Part shown: piece after piece, positions 6,927 through 15,835 of the stretch
How the letters are laid out: each line of letters begins with the position of its first letter
How positions within the stretch are numbered: position 1 is the stretch's first letter
From: JBBSDP01 sp963754335
GTDB lineage: Bacteria > Planctomycetota > Phycisphaerae > Tepidisphaerales > Tepidisphaeraceae
Direction of reading: 5' to 3'
Assembly (NCBI GenBank): GCA_963754335.1
Contig: CAVWFQ010000010.1
Span: 1 to 64,000 of the forward strand
Length of the DNA: 64,000 nucleotides
Notes under the pieces: generated by a model
Database searches by the model: none
What the model saw: the letters and a program-made list of their open reading frames with translations, nothing else
What the model was told of the DNA's origin: nothing
Program-made: the position numbers and the translations under genes

Positions 6927-7300
6927 AACGTGATATGGACCTTGTGCGGAAGATCCTGTTGGCCTGCGAGGCCAGTCCGACGAGCTACGCGCCGGAGGTG
7001 ATCGAAATCGACGGGTACGATCACGATCAGATCGCCTATCACATTGGGCTCGCGGTGCAGGCGGGCCTCATGACCGGCATTGACCGGACACACCTCGGCA
7101 GCGACACAGACGAATGGATCGCTTCCGGCCTCACCTGGGACGGGCACGAATTTATTGAGCAGTCGAGAGACGAATCGATTTGGGAAAAGGCAAAGAAGGC
7201 AGCGACGGCCGGCGCCGGCGGGTTGAGCTTTGCCATCCTCAAGGCGGCACTGGGCGCCTTTGGAACCGCCGAGCTGATGAAGCACGTACCGATCAAATGA
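6923..7300 (+). CDS. DUF2513 domain protein
   Basis: A 125-residue protein with the DUF2513 hallmarks: the opening 'MKRDMDLVRKILLACEA', then 'IDGYDHDQIAYHIGLAVQAG', then 'GLTWDGHEFIEQSRDESIW' followed by 'EKAKKAA'. DUF2513 proteins are small, widespread in prophages and mobile islands, and have a winged-helix-like layout; no biochemical function is known to me. The C-terminal ~30 residues are a Gly/Ala-rich hydrophobic helix (AGAGGLSFAILKAALGAFG) that may bind membrane. It overlaps both neighbours by four bases, so it is probably translated with the two paralogous small proteins that flank it. Confidence 0.8.
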   Translation: MKRDMDLVRKILLACEASPTSYAPEVIEIDGYDHDQIAYHIGLAVQAGLMTGIDRTHLGSDTDEWIASGLTWDGHEFIEQSRDESIWEKAKKAATAGAGGLSFAILKAALGAFGTAELMKHVPIK

Positions 7301-7524
7301 AACCGGATATGAGCGACCCCAATCGACAAGCTGCCATCGAGAAGATCATGCGCGACAGCGGACTTTGCCGGTCAGACGCGGAGGAAGTGTACGCGATCGA
7401 CTCGGGCGAATCGGACGGAGATATCGTGACGTTGGGCCCGGACGGGAAGACGGTTCCTTACCGACTGACGCCAATCGATGAGGCGATCGCGAATGATGAA
7501 CGGCGGCAAACTCAGAAAGGGTGA
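7297..7524 (+). CDS. Small protein paralogous to the 6718-6926 gene
   Basis: A 75-residue acidic protein from ATG 7297, overlapping the DUF2513 stop as ATGA (MKPDMSDPNRQAAIEKIMRD). It shares the pattern EKxMRD - AEEVYAx - GDI - G(K)x(V/A)PxPY with the product of 6718-6926 on the other side of the DUF2513 gene. The conserved centre 'DAEEVYAIDSGES' followed by 'DIVTLGPDGKTVPYRL' suggests one helix and a beta-hairpin. Two copies bracketing one gene suggest duplication and a shared partner. No known domain. Confidence 0.6.
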   Translation: MKPDMSDPNRQAAIEKIMRDSGLCRSDAEEVYAIDSGESDGDIVTLGPDGKTVPYRLTPIDEAIANDERRQTQKG

Positions 7525-7851
7525 ATGCAGGATCCGAAATCGATCGTCGCCGAACTGGAGCGCATCATCACAGGCATGCGCGACGCCACCGAGGCGGAAT
7601 GCCGGATATTTTACGATGGTGAAGCAAGTACGCTGTTGTTCCGGCTTCGAACCTTGACCGACGATTGGCCTGGCAGCGTGAACATTTCTCAGCAGCTCGA
7701 TGAGCTGGACGGGAGCATGCGAGCGCTTGCCGGCATCGGTCGTCGAAGCGGGCATCCGCGTTTTCAGCAGGCCGCTTGGGGTCTCGCAAATATCTTCAAC
7801 CTGAAGCGCATCGTTGAGGATCACAATTCTTCGGGCGGAGGTACGGAATGA
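7525..7851 (+). CDS. Hypothetical helical prophage protein
   Basis: A 108-residue protein whose ATG immediately follows the previous stop and whose stop overlaps the next ATG as ATGA. It is predicted to be all-helical ('SIVAELERIITGMRDATEAE', 'INISQQLDELDG', 'FQQAAWGLANIFNLKRIV'). No domain is recognised. The absence of spacing places it firmly in the 6718-9308 cassette, and it is probably made in a fixed ratio with the 486-residue protein after it. Confidence 0.6.
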   Translation: MQDPKSIVAELERIITGMRDATEAECRIFYDGEASTLLFRLRTLTDDWPGSVNISQQLDELDGSMRALAGIGRRSGHPRFQQAAWGLANIFNLKRIVEDHNSSGGGTE

Positions 7852-9308
7852 GCAAACGACGTCGTGGCAAGGAGGCCGAGAAAAAGCGGATACGCGAAGC
7901 GGCGGCCAGTCGACGACGCGGTGATTTCATTCGGGACGCTGCGTCTAAATCGCACGGTGTTGAGGATGTTTATTTCACCAAGCCGATCGGACCGAGTTCG
8001 AAGGACGCCAAATATTCCAAGCTTTCGGAAGCCGATAAAAGCGTAGCGCTTATTGAGAGAGTGAGGGAGGCATTCGATGTTCGAGAGGACGCGGGCTTCT
8101 ACAGGATCCACCGGCAACCGGATGGGAAAATCGTTCGAGAGATCGCGGACTTTCTCGTCAATTGTTGGCCACATGATTGGCAGCATCCGCCGGCGGTCGA
8201 TCCGGCAGAGCGGAAATTCTCCGTGCTGTTCTGGGGGTCTCATACTCCTCAGGCCATTCTTAACACGATAACCCGCGCATCGCTCTACGCAGACAAAATC
8301 TATGTCGTTAATCCGTACACAGATTTCTTACTGCACGATCCACGGCAGTCACCTCTGGTTCGGTCTGAAGAATGGGCAATTCAATACGCCATCCTTGGGA
8401 TATTTTTGGCGATGCTCGAACCTTGGGTCAAAGCTGGGTTCGTTGAGCTGGTTCAAAACCCGGCCTTTTTTGACGGCAAGCTGTTGCGCGCGTTTGCCTA
8501 CGGCATCAACCCTGATATCGAACTTCTGAAGTCCCGACGAGACCTCGGCATCCAGTTTTTGACGGACTCGAATGCGGACACCCTTCTACAAATTCCGCGC
8601 GAGCATCGCGAAAAGATGTTGGATCTAATGGAAGTTCCTGCCGGAATGAGGGCCGATGTTCTGCGAAAAGTAGCATCAAAGTTAGAACTCGACCCAATTC
8701 GAGGGGCTGGGCCGCTTCCGATCCGCTCTGGTTCTCAAATCACAGTGCAGGGGTATGGCTTAAGCTACGCACACGCACGGCTCGTCTGTTCGCTCCACGG
8801 CGCGAACCTAATCACCGACAAACCTTATTTCGCGGAGGTGCTCCGGTCCCAAGCCAACGAGATGAGCTCCGGTTTCCAGACGGCGGCGCAGGCGTTTTCG
8901 ACGGCGAAGCTGTCCTTTCTTAACAACGTACCGCCCGATTTTGCGATTGGATTACGCCAGGACGGTTCGATGCGTGATTTCCGTGCGTACATCAGTTCGA
9001 TGGCAAAGGAGATTGATTTCAAGTCCGAGGCGTTGCCTGGCGGCGCGGCGGAATTTTCTGACCGCTTGGAACATGAATATCACACCTACACGGTCGAACT
9101 CCGTAACGTCCAAAGGAAACTGGGGCTGTTCGCCGGTGCGGCCGCTTTAGGTGGGGCCGCAACTCTGCTTACAGGACAAATGCCTATTCTCGGCATTCTT
9201 GCGAGTACGCTTACCGCGGAGGTCCTTGCGCTCGTGTCAGGGATAATTGAGCGGAAGAAATTGGAGCAAGGCCCGCTTGGGGTGCTATTAAAATTGGATC
9301 AGCAATGA
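7848..9308 (+). CDS. Large protein of unknown function with C-terminal hydrophobic pair
   Basis: An intact 486-residue protein and the largest member of the cassette. The N-terminus is strongly basic (MSKRRRGKEAEKKRIREAA). Residues ~120-300 look like an alpha/beta domain (FSVLFWGSHTPQAILNTI, 'ADKIYVVNPYTDFLL', 'LGIQFLTDSNADTLL'). A Ser/His-containing segment follows near residue 300 (GYGLSYAHARLVCSLHGANL). Two hydrophobic stretches end the protein (LGLFAGAAALGGAATLL and PILGILASTLTAEVLAL). I recognise no catalytic motif or family. In a lysogenic cassette this architecture (large sensor-like domain plus terminal membrane pair) suits a defence or exclusion effector, but this is inference. Confidence 0.6.
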   Translation: MSKRRRGKEAEKKRIREAAASRRRGDFIRDAASKSHGVEDVYFTKPIGPSSKDAKYSKLSEADKSVALIERVREAFDVREDAGFYRIHRQPDGKIVREIADFLVNCWPHDWQHPPAVDPAERKFSVLFWGSHTPQAILNTITRASLYADKIYVVNPYTDFLLHDPRQSPLVRSEEWAIQYAILGIFLAMLEPWVKAGFVELVQNPAFFDGKLLRAFAYGINPDIELLKSRRDLGIQFLTDSNADTLLQIPREHREKMLDLMEVPAGMRADVLRKVASKLELDPIRGAGPLPIRSGSQITVQGYGLSYAHARLVCSLHGANLITDKPYFAEVLRSQANEMSSGFQTAAQAFSTAKLSFLNNVPPDFAIGLRQDGSMRDFRAYISSMAKEIDFKSEALPGGAAEFSDRLEHEYHTYTVELRNVQRKLGLFAGAAALGGAATLLTGQMPILGILASTLTAEVLALVSGIIERKKLEQGPLGVLLKLDQQ

Positions 9309-9547
9309 CCTGTCGGCGCTCGACCGAAACGTGGCTTGTTGGCAGCGATCAGATGGCGCATGAAAACGGAGGCGGCACGCGCCGCCCCCGGGGGGCATCC
9401 GTACACGCCGGTACAGATCGTTTGGATTCTACTCAGGACCCGCCTGGCAGCCCAATCAATTCGGCGCGCTGTCATTCCAGCCCGAAAGATGATGGCCCGG
9501 TCAGGTCCGCAGCTACACTGCCCCCGGTTTTACCAACTGGAGGCATC

Positions 9548-10174
9548 ATGCAGACCGTCGAACAGCGTTTGGAAGCTCTGGAGCGTGGCCAGCGTCGCTG
9601 GAAGTTCGTTGCGTGCACGTTGGCGCTGAGCATCGTCGCCGCGATCGGCATCGGCGCGGCGGACGCAACGCCTGGCGTGATGCGGACGCGCAAGCTGGAA
9701 GTAGTCGATTCAAAAGGGGTCGTGCGCTGTGAGATTGCGACGAACGCCGAGGAAGGCTCCGTATCGCTGAAGCTTAACGACGATGGAGGTCACCCGAGAT
9801 GTGTGTTAGAGACGTTCGGACCTGGCGAGCTCGCCCGCGGAAGTTTTGAAATTCTGGATGGAGATGGTCACGCAAAATGCAGCCTGAAAGAAGCGAGCGG
9901 TGAAAAAGGCGGGGAATTTCATCTTCGCGACCGAAAGGGTGGCGATGGGTTTGCGGCCCGCGGCTATGACGGGTCCCTTTCATTACGCGATCCTGAGGGC
10001 AAGAGCCTGATTCAGGCATTCACAGGGCCCGCGCCGTTTTTCCAGGTTTCGGCAATCGGCAGCGATCCCGGCCAATGGATCGAACTGAGCATTCCGAAAG
10101 GTGCAGGCGCAAATGTCCGCACCGGCCACTCATCTGCGCAAGGCGGCGATCACGTTGTTTGGTCCGCCCCCTGA
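9548..10174 (+). CDS. Membrane-anchored protein with Cys-bearing beta-repeats
   Basis: A 208-residue protein. ATG 9548 (MQTVEQRLEALERGQ) is preferred over an upstream extension that is poor protein. It has an N-terminal short coiled coil, a transmembrane helix (WKFVACTLALSIVAAIGIGA), then repeats of about 30 residues shaped 'LEVVDSKGVVRCEI', 'LNDDGGHPRCVLETFG', 'EILDGDGHAKCSLKEAS', and later Cys-free copies ('HLRDRKGG', 'SLRDPEGKSL'). Such D-x-x-G-K-x-R beta-hairpin repeats occur in secreted bacterial proteins of unknown role. The 239-base gap before it holds no convincing gene. It may be a prophage-borne surface protein. Confidence 0.55.
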   Translation: MQTVEQRLEALERGQRRWKFVACTLALSIVAAIGIGAADATPGVMRTRKLEVVDSKGVVRCEIATNAEEGSVSLKLNDDGGHPRCVLETFGPGELARGSFEILDGDGHAKCSLKEASGEKGGEFHLRDRKGGDGFAARGYDGSLSLRDPEGKSLIQAFTGPAPFFQVSAIGSDPGQWIELSIPKGAGANVRTGHSSAQGGDHVVWSAP

Positions 10175-10210
10175 GGTGCAACTGCCCTGATCGGCCAGGC
10201 GTTGTGTACC

Positions 10211-10936
10211 ATGTCAGGCATGGCAGAACGCATGCCCGAAGCTCACGCGTGGCAGAAGATCCGACAAAAACCGATCAAAGGCACCATCCTCGAGCCGATG
10301 ACGGGATTCGGTCCAGAGGGTGGACACACGCTCTGGCTCGCTTCTCCGCGTCGCCTCTTCACATGGGGATTTGAGAACCGCCAGCCTGTGCTACAAGCCG
10401 GCAAGCTCGCGTTGGAAGATCCCAAGCTTGAAGCGCTACGCGATGAAGCGCTCATTTCATTTCAGCCGGGATCCGGTGGACCTGCGGAAGTCGGGCCCGC
10501 GTTCTTGCGCTACTCCGCCGCGCTGATCGATCAGACTTATCAGGCGCCACCGCCGACGGCCGGGCAGAACAAAGGACCGGCCACCGCTGCCACTTCGACG
10601 CCAGCAAGCGCGGCCGAGCCGCTGTCAGACGAAGATCTGTCATTCATCCTGTCCGGCACAAAGTGGCACGCTCCGATGTTGCGGCACATTCTCGGCGGGG
10701 ATGACGTTGTGCGGAAGCTGGCCATACTCACATCAGACCAGTTTCCCCGGGCGTCGCGTGCGAAAGTTTCCGAGGTCCCAATGCAGCCGCTACTGCCGAC
10801 GGCGGGCAAGACTGAAATGCCGCCCGTGTGGGCAATTGAAAATGACCGCCCGATATCGATGTGGCGTCGGTTCCTTCGATTTCTTCGGATTTTGAGCGAT
10901 GGAAACACTTCAACTATCGATCGACTTCGAAACTGA
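10211..10936 (+). CDS. Hypothetical phage protein upstream of the tape measure (copy A)
   Basis: A 241-residue protein from ATG 10211. It contains 'PMTGFGPEGGHTLWLASPRR' near the N-terminus and 'LSDEDLSFILSGTKWHAPML' followed by 'RHILGGDDVVRKLAILTSD' near residues 140-180. Both segments have counterparts in the protein encoded just after the tape measure (14026-14482). Its 3' end overlaps the tape-measure start by 38 bases. Genes immediately before a tape measure often encode tail assembly chaperones or tail-tube partners; a role in tail assembly is inferred from position alone. Confidence 0.55.
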   Translation: MSGMAERMPEAHAWQKIRQKPIKGTILEPMTGFGPEGGHTLWLASPRRLFTWGFENRQPVLQAGKLALEDPKLEALRDEALISFQPGSGGPAEVGPAFLRYSAALIDQTYQAPPPTAGQNKGPATAATSTPASAAEPLSDEDLSFILSGTKWHAPMLRHILGGDDVVRKLAILTSDQFPRASRAKVSEVPMQPLLPTAGKTEMPPVWAIENDRPISMWRRFLRFLRILSDGNTSTIDRLRN

Positions 10937-13900
10937 GCGCACCGCCACCAATGCGCAGGCGATAGCAGCGGACCTGCGCGACGTTGGGGCGGCCGCACAC
11001 GAGGCGGACGCAAGAATCACCGCAGCCGAGCAATCGCTTCGCGAGCTGGCAAACGCGGCCCAATTGGCTGCGCCGCCGATCGGTGATGTTTCCTCTCAGC
11101 TCGGATCCGCGCGCGACGCGGCGAGGGACGCGGACCGATCGTTCAGCGACGCTGCCAGTTCCGCCGGCGCCCTTGGCAATGCGGCCGGGACGGCTGCGCC
11201 TCAGATCGGCCAGGTTGGGACACAGGCCGGCGGGGCGGCCGGTCAGATCAACAATTACACAACCAACGTCGTCAACGCCACGACTCAAACCGCCAACTTC
11301 AGTCAGCAATCTGTAACGAACATCAACAACGTTTCGGGAGCTACCGGCGGCCTAATGCTGGGCGTGCAGCGATGGCTTGGCGTGTACGTCGGAATGAACA
11401 CAGTCATAAAGCTCTACGAAACGCTCACCGATCGCATCAAAGCGGCAATCGACGCACAAAAGGAACTCGCCGGCGAACGTCTCGGTAACGATCAAAAGCT
11501 TGAAGAGTTGATTGCGAATTTGAATCTCGGCAGCCGTGGGGCTGGCGGTCAGAACATCGCCCGGCGGTTGCGCGATGACATTCTCAAAGCCGTGCCCGCC
11601 AGTCCAGAACAGGCGATCGACGCGCTGGAAATCGCCAACTCCACAGGGCAGGATCCGCAGACGGGAAAGGGGATGGAAGTCGCGCAGCAAATCGCCTGGC
11701 TGATGGCACGGGAGCAAGTCTCGAAAGACACTGCCATGAACATGGTGCGCCTCATGCAGAGCCGGGGCATCAACACGGCCGACGGCTTCAAGGCGGAAGT
11801 GGCGAAAGCTGATGCGCAGTTCGTCGTTTCGGACAGCACGGATCGCAATGCGTTTTTGAAGGGACTCACCAATTCGGTTCTGCCTGAGGTTCCGAAGGGA
11901 GCGGATCCGGATTATGCCAGCGCCATGTACGCCGCGCTGCTCAGATCGAAGGACAGTGAACAGCAGGCGGCATCGGCGGCCGTGCAAGCTTGGACACTCG
12001 CGCAGGGAACAAACAAAAAGGGTCGCGAGTTCATGGCGCACGAGGCGGCCCGGCGTGGTGTCACGAACGTTGCGCCAGTTACCGACGATGAGGCCCGCGC
12101 CTCGATCATGGCCGACGACAACAGCCCGGCGAAAAAAGAAGCCGAGCGGCTGGCCCGGATCGCTGAAGAGGAAAAACTTGCGTACGTGAAGGGCCTCCAC
12201 CGCGGCAAGGCGCTGTCGCCCAGCCAGGCGACGCGGCAAGCGGCCGCGCTGAACGATTTCGATGATGAAGCCGCGGTGCGCGAGCTGTCATCGGTGAACG
12301 CCGCGGCCGCCGATCATCTTCAATCACTTGTGAACGAACGCAAGGCCATGGCCGCCGGCATCAGGGACAAAATCGCGAAGGCGAAAACGCAACTCACATC
12401 GCAGCGGGAATCAGAAGCGTATCTCCGCGTTCCCATTCAGGAGCGAATGGAACGGGTTGTGATTCCGACGTTCGCAGCGCGCAGACGCCGGAGGTGCGGA
12501 ACCGCCTTGAGGAAGGCGTCGGCGGAGTGTTCCGTAGGGCAGATAACACGCTGATGCTTTCGACACCGGAGGATCAGGGAAATCTGAAAGTCGCGTTGCG
12601 GGTGGCGAAAGGAGCAAAAGCTCAGGACACCGATGCGCAGAACGAAGGCTATGACGAACGGGACACGGCACAGGATCAGAGGACGCAATCTCAAATTGCG
12701 ATGGCCAACGATGCCGGGGCAGACGCTGGCATGCTCTACGCGAAGCGCGTGCTGGAACAGGCTGAAGCGAGCAGACTTCAAAAGACTGCGGCGAATACGT
12801 ACGTCCCTCAAGGGGATGACGATCTTTCAAAGAAACTGATGACCCTTGCCCAGACGAAGGACCTGTGCTGTGGATGAAGCGCGTTCAGTGGTTGAGCGCG
12901 ACATTAAGCAAATCGAGAATGAGATCAAAACTGCCGGTCCGCTCGAACGCCGAACGGTGCGCGATGTCTTTCAATATGAAGTGGATCTTCAAAATTACAC
13001 CGCCACATTTCATCGTTTGAATGCAACAACAGCGGGTAACAACCTGAATCAAATCGCGGTCCAAGTTGGGAATCTCAAGGCGGACATCCTGAAGGCGCGA
13101 CGTGTTGAAGAGGCGAACAAAAATACTGCCAGCACGGCTGGCCCGGCGACCTTTAATAGTCCAAAGGGAACGAACACCTTCATGGGACCATCAGCCCCAT
13201 CGTCCGTACCGCCCGCCACAGCGACGCCGCCGCAAGCACAGCCTGGAAGCGGTCCCCATGCCGACGCCGGCCAGCGTGGCCCGCTCTCCGATTCCTTCGC
13301 CGAAGCCGGGGGCGGGTATGACGATCCGATCGCCGCTGCCATTGTTGCCGATCAGCGCGCCGACGCGGCACAGCAGCCGGCCGACTTGGAGACCCTTCAA
13401 ATCGCCGCGGTGTCGGCAATGCACCAATGGCGGGCGTCCGTAGCGGTGGGCAAGAAAAAGGAAATCGCGGCGGCAGCGCAGAACTATCACGCCCGCGCAG
13501 GCCCTGGCGAGTGGTGCTCAGGCGGCGTTGGTCAGGCGACAGGCGAGAGCCACACCGCACATCCCGACCGGGAAGATTTACACGCGCGGGGCCGATGGCA
13601 CGATGCAGGAAGTGGCGCTGCCGTCGGACAGTGCTGGCCATCGCCATGCGATCGACGCCGAATTGGCAGCGGCTGAAAACCGCTACGTTCACCTTGCCCA
13701 AACGCGGCCGGACAGCGAAGAGGCACAGGCCGCCTTCAAACAGTATGAAGCCGCGGTCAGGCGAAAGCAGGCGGTCAGTGCCCGCGATGCTCAGCGTGCG
13801 ATTCCGTTGCCCGATGGGGCGGTAAGCACAGGCGCTATCGAACCGCCTGCGGCTGTGCATCATGCAGCGCGTCCCCCGGCCCCGGCGCAATTGGCCGGTC

Positions 13901-14019
13901 CGCAAGCGTCGCGCATGAACCATTATTCTCACACCGTAAACATTGGGAATTTTTGGGCTGGCAGTGACGATGATTCGTTGAGCAATCTGCCCGGCCGGGC
14001 GGATGATCAGACGGCGTAA
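10899..14019 (+). CDS. Tape-measure-like tail protein, three apparent frameshifts
   Basis: One long gene of about 1,040 codons starting at ATG 10899 (METLQLSIDFETERTATNAQ). Frame breaks near 12,455, 12,868 and 13,500 divide it into four overlapping frames, each continuing sensibly into the next. The N-terminal ~170 residues are Ala/Asp/Gln-rich coiled coil. A central helical body follows with a short amphipathic span (RWLGVYVGMNTVIKLYETL). Residues ~640-800 carry long charged helices (VERDIKQIENEIKTAG), then a Pro/Ala linker. The C-terminus ends 'YSHTVNIGNFWAGSDDDS'. Length, helical composition and position fit a siphovirus tape measure that sets tail length. Breaks could be assembly errors or decay. 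Confidence 0.6.
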
Positions 14020-14025
14020 CCTCGA

Positions 14026-14482
14026 ATGAGCAACTGGCAGGAATCCAATTTCAGACGGACCGGCGGAGTGTTTTCGCATCCGCTGCCCGGCTTCGCCGGC
14101 GACGTGACGTTATGGCTTCCACAGCCGACGGTAGATCCTCCGTCCGATTGGCCGCCTGAACTGGCACAGCTCAAATCACGGCTGAAGGCCGACCTGCGCA
14201 GCGTTCGCGCCGGCGCCGGTTCGCAAGCCAGCCGACCGGGCCTGATGTCGATCGAGAAAGATGGGTTCCTCCTGTTCGCGCGGCGTCATCCGGTTGAATT
14301 ACCAGATCAGCGATGCCGACCTTGACCATCTGCTTTCGGCGACGGAGTGGAATCGTCCGATGATCGAATACTTGTGGGGCGGGAAGGAGGCGTTGCTAAA
14401 AATCGCCGCCATCAGTGCGGAGCTGGCACCGAAGATGAAGATGCTTAAAAAGCCTTCCGCGCCGCACAGCCCTCCCAACTGA
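14026..14482 (+). CDS. Hypothetical phage protein downstream of the tape measure (copy B), frame-shifted
   Basis: Starts at ATG 14026 (MSNWQESNFRRTGGVF). The frame must change near 14,283 to continue 'VIRLNYQISDADLDHLLSA' and end KPSAPHSPPN at 14482, about 150 residues. 'LPGFAGDVTLWLPQP' and 'ISDADLDHLLSATEWNRPMI' followed by 'EYLWGGKEALLKIAAIS' parallel the segments of the 10211-10936 protein, so the two genes are related and bracket the tape measure. The function is unknown; a tail-assembly role is inferred. Confidence 0.5.
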
Positions 14483-14567
14483 AAAGACCGACGGTCCGGA
14501 TCCTGTTTCACTCCACCGCCGTTCGATCATGCCCCGGCCGTCATCTGTCGATTGATCCGTCATCGGC

Positions 14568-15152
14568 GTGCAGATTCACAACCTCGATAATGTCGTGGCG
14601 AAGGTGGAAGGGTTCTTCGACGGCATGTCTAAGGACCTGCACCGCGTCGGCACGGCGGCTGCCACGCAGATCGTGGCTACCACGTTGGAGGGACAAGGCG
14701 TCGATGATTCGGCGTTCGTGGCCTACTCCGAAAGCTATTTGAAGCAACTGCGGGCCGCCGGCGGCAAACCGTCCGGTAACGTGGATCTCCGGGGCGTGCT
14801 CGAACGCGACGGCATCGCCAGGCATCCGGCCAGCGCCCGTAATCGCAGCAAGAAAAACCAACCGAAGAGGCCCCGCACGGGATCAACGGTCCATATCCGC
14901 GGTCCCGGAGGTCTGACGGATACCAACTCCGAAATGTCCCTCGACCTGATCAAGGTCGACGCTTCCGAGCAAGACGTGGCGCTCACCTACGAACCGCGGA
15001 AAAACGATTACATGATCGGGCACAACGAAGGGTCCGGCAGTGCACCGCAGCGGAAGTGGTTTACGCTGAAAAAGAGCGCGGTCCGCAAGGCGATCGTCGC
15101 AGTGCTGGGCGAACGCCTGGCCGCCCGCGTGGCGCGGTTCAACGCCGGCTGA
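14568..15152 (+). CDS. Putative phage virion morphogenesis / gp10-like protein
   Basis: A 194-residue protein from GTG 14568 (VQIHNLDNVVAKVEGFFDG). It has an N-terminal helical segment, a basic linker (ARNRSKKNQPKRPRTGSTV), a beta region, then 'GSGSAPQRKWFTLKKSAVRK' and a final helix 'AIVAVLGERLAARV'. This ending, a Pro-x-R-x-W/F turn before a C-terminal amphipathic helix, resembles head-tail connector proteins of the HK97 gp10 / Mu gpG families. The position among tail genes supports it. Confidence is limited by weak N-terminal similarity. Confidence 0.45.
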   Translation: MQIHNLDNVVAKVEGFFDGMSKDLHRVGTAAATQIVATTLEGQGVDDSAFVAYSESYLKQLRAAGGKPSGNVDLRGVLERDGIARHPASARNRSKKNQPKRPRTGSTVHIRGPGGLTDTNSEMSLDLIKVDASEQDVALTYEPRKNDYMIGHNEGSGSAPQRKWFTLKKSAVRKAIVAVLGERLAARVARFNAG

Positions 15153-15175
15153 GCTCCGGATGGCGCCGGCGGCCC

Positions 15176-15624
15176 GTGGGCCTCTTGTGGGCCTCTTGTG
15201 GGCCCTGCCTCCGTCGCCAGGCGAGGCGGCAGTTGCCCACAGGTTATCAACCGTGCGGGATGCTGATTGTGGGCTGCATGCTGCCCGCGATGCGTCCCTC
15301 CTTCGTGCCATCTCCCTCCCACATGGCGACAGAATGCCGCCAGCAGCGACGGAAGCCGCTTTCGCGGTCTGACGATCGCCCGGGCCGCAATGGGCCTCTT
15401 TGGGGCCTACTTGCGGCCTACTTGCGACCCTCTCCCGATGGGGCGTTTTGAGCATTCGCAACGGTCGACGACATGGGGACGTCGGATGCTCGAATCATGC
15501 AGGCTGTGATTTCAGCAAGATTTACGCTTTCACCGCTCAATTCTGAACGGCGGGATGTCCGGCTTCCGCACTCTGTTTGCCATTCGAGCGCATCGGGGCC
15601 CAGCGGGCCTCTTGCGGGCCTCCC
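15176..15624. repeat. Three clusters of 11-bp GGGCC repeats in a gene-poor stretch
   Basis: Between 15,153 and 15,697 I find no convincing gene. Instead GGGCC-centred units repeat with an ~11-base period: GTGGGCCTCTT twice plus a partial copy at 15,176-15,204; ATGGGCCTCTT, TGGGGCCTACTT, GCGGCCTACTT and GCGACCCTCTC at 15,390-15,434; and GGGCC at 15,596, 15,605 and 15,616 within GCGGGCCTCTTGCGGGCC. The clusters are about 205-215 bases apart. Eleven bases is about one helical turn, so the units present the same face of DNA, as iterons or arm-type protein sites do. Confidence 0.5.
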
Positions 15625-15697
15625 TCGGTCGCGCCGGCGGACCTGTGCCGTCTTAAGGACTGGCGGAATAGTCCGCCGACGCACACAGGAGACCGCC

Positions 15698-15835
15698 ATG
15701 TTGAGGATTCTTAAACGGATGCTGGCCGCGATCTGGATCGATTTCCAACGCCCGGGCGTGCTGGACAGGGTCCGGGGGCTCGCGACGGCGATTCTGACGG
15801 CGCTGGCGGTGATTTGGTGGAAGCACCGCCATTGA
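15698..15835 (+). CDS. Small basic one-TM protein
   Basis: A 45-residue protein starting at ATG 15698 with a strong AGGAG site eight bases upstream. It is basic and amphipathic at the N-terminus (MLRILKRMLAAIWIDF) with one hydrophobic span near the C-terminus (GLATAILTALAVIWW) and a KHRH end. It converges on the leftward tail genes and overlaps the last part of one of them antisense. Size, charge and late-region position would suit a holin or spanin-like peptide, but nothing proves this. Confidence 0.45.
   Translation: MLRILKRMLAAIWIDFQRPGVLDRVRGLATAILTALAVIWWKHRH

Noticed and set aside
15056..15509. Several overlapping frames of 70-190 codons between the gp10-like gene and the small TM gene
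   Set aside because: All are Arg/Pro-rich, mutually overlapping and driven by the 11-bp repeats; none has a ribosome site or coherent sequence.
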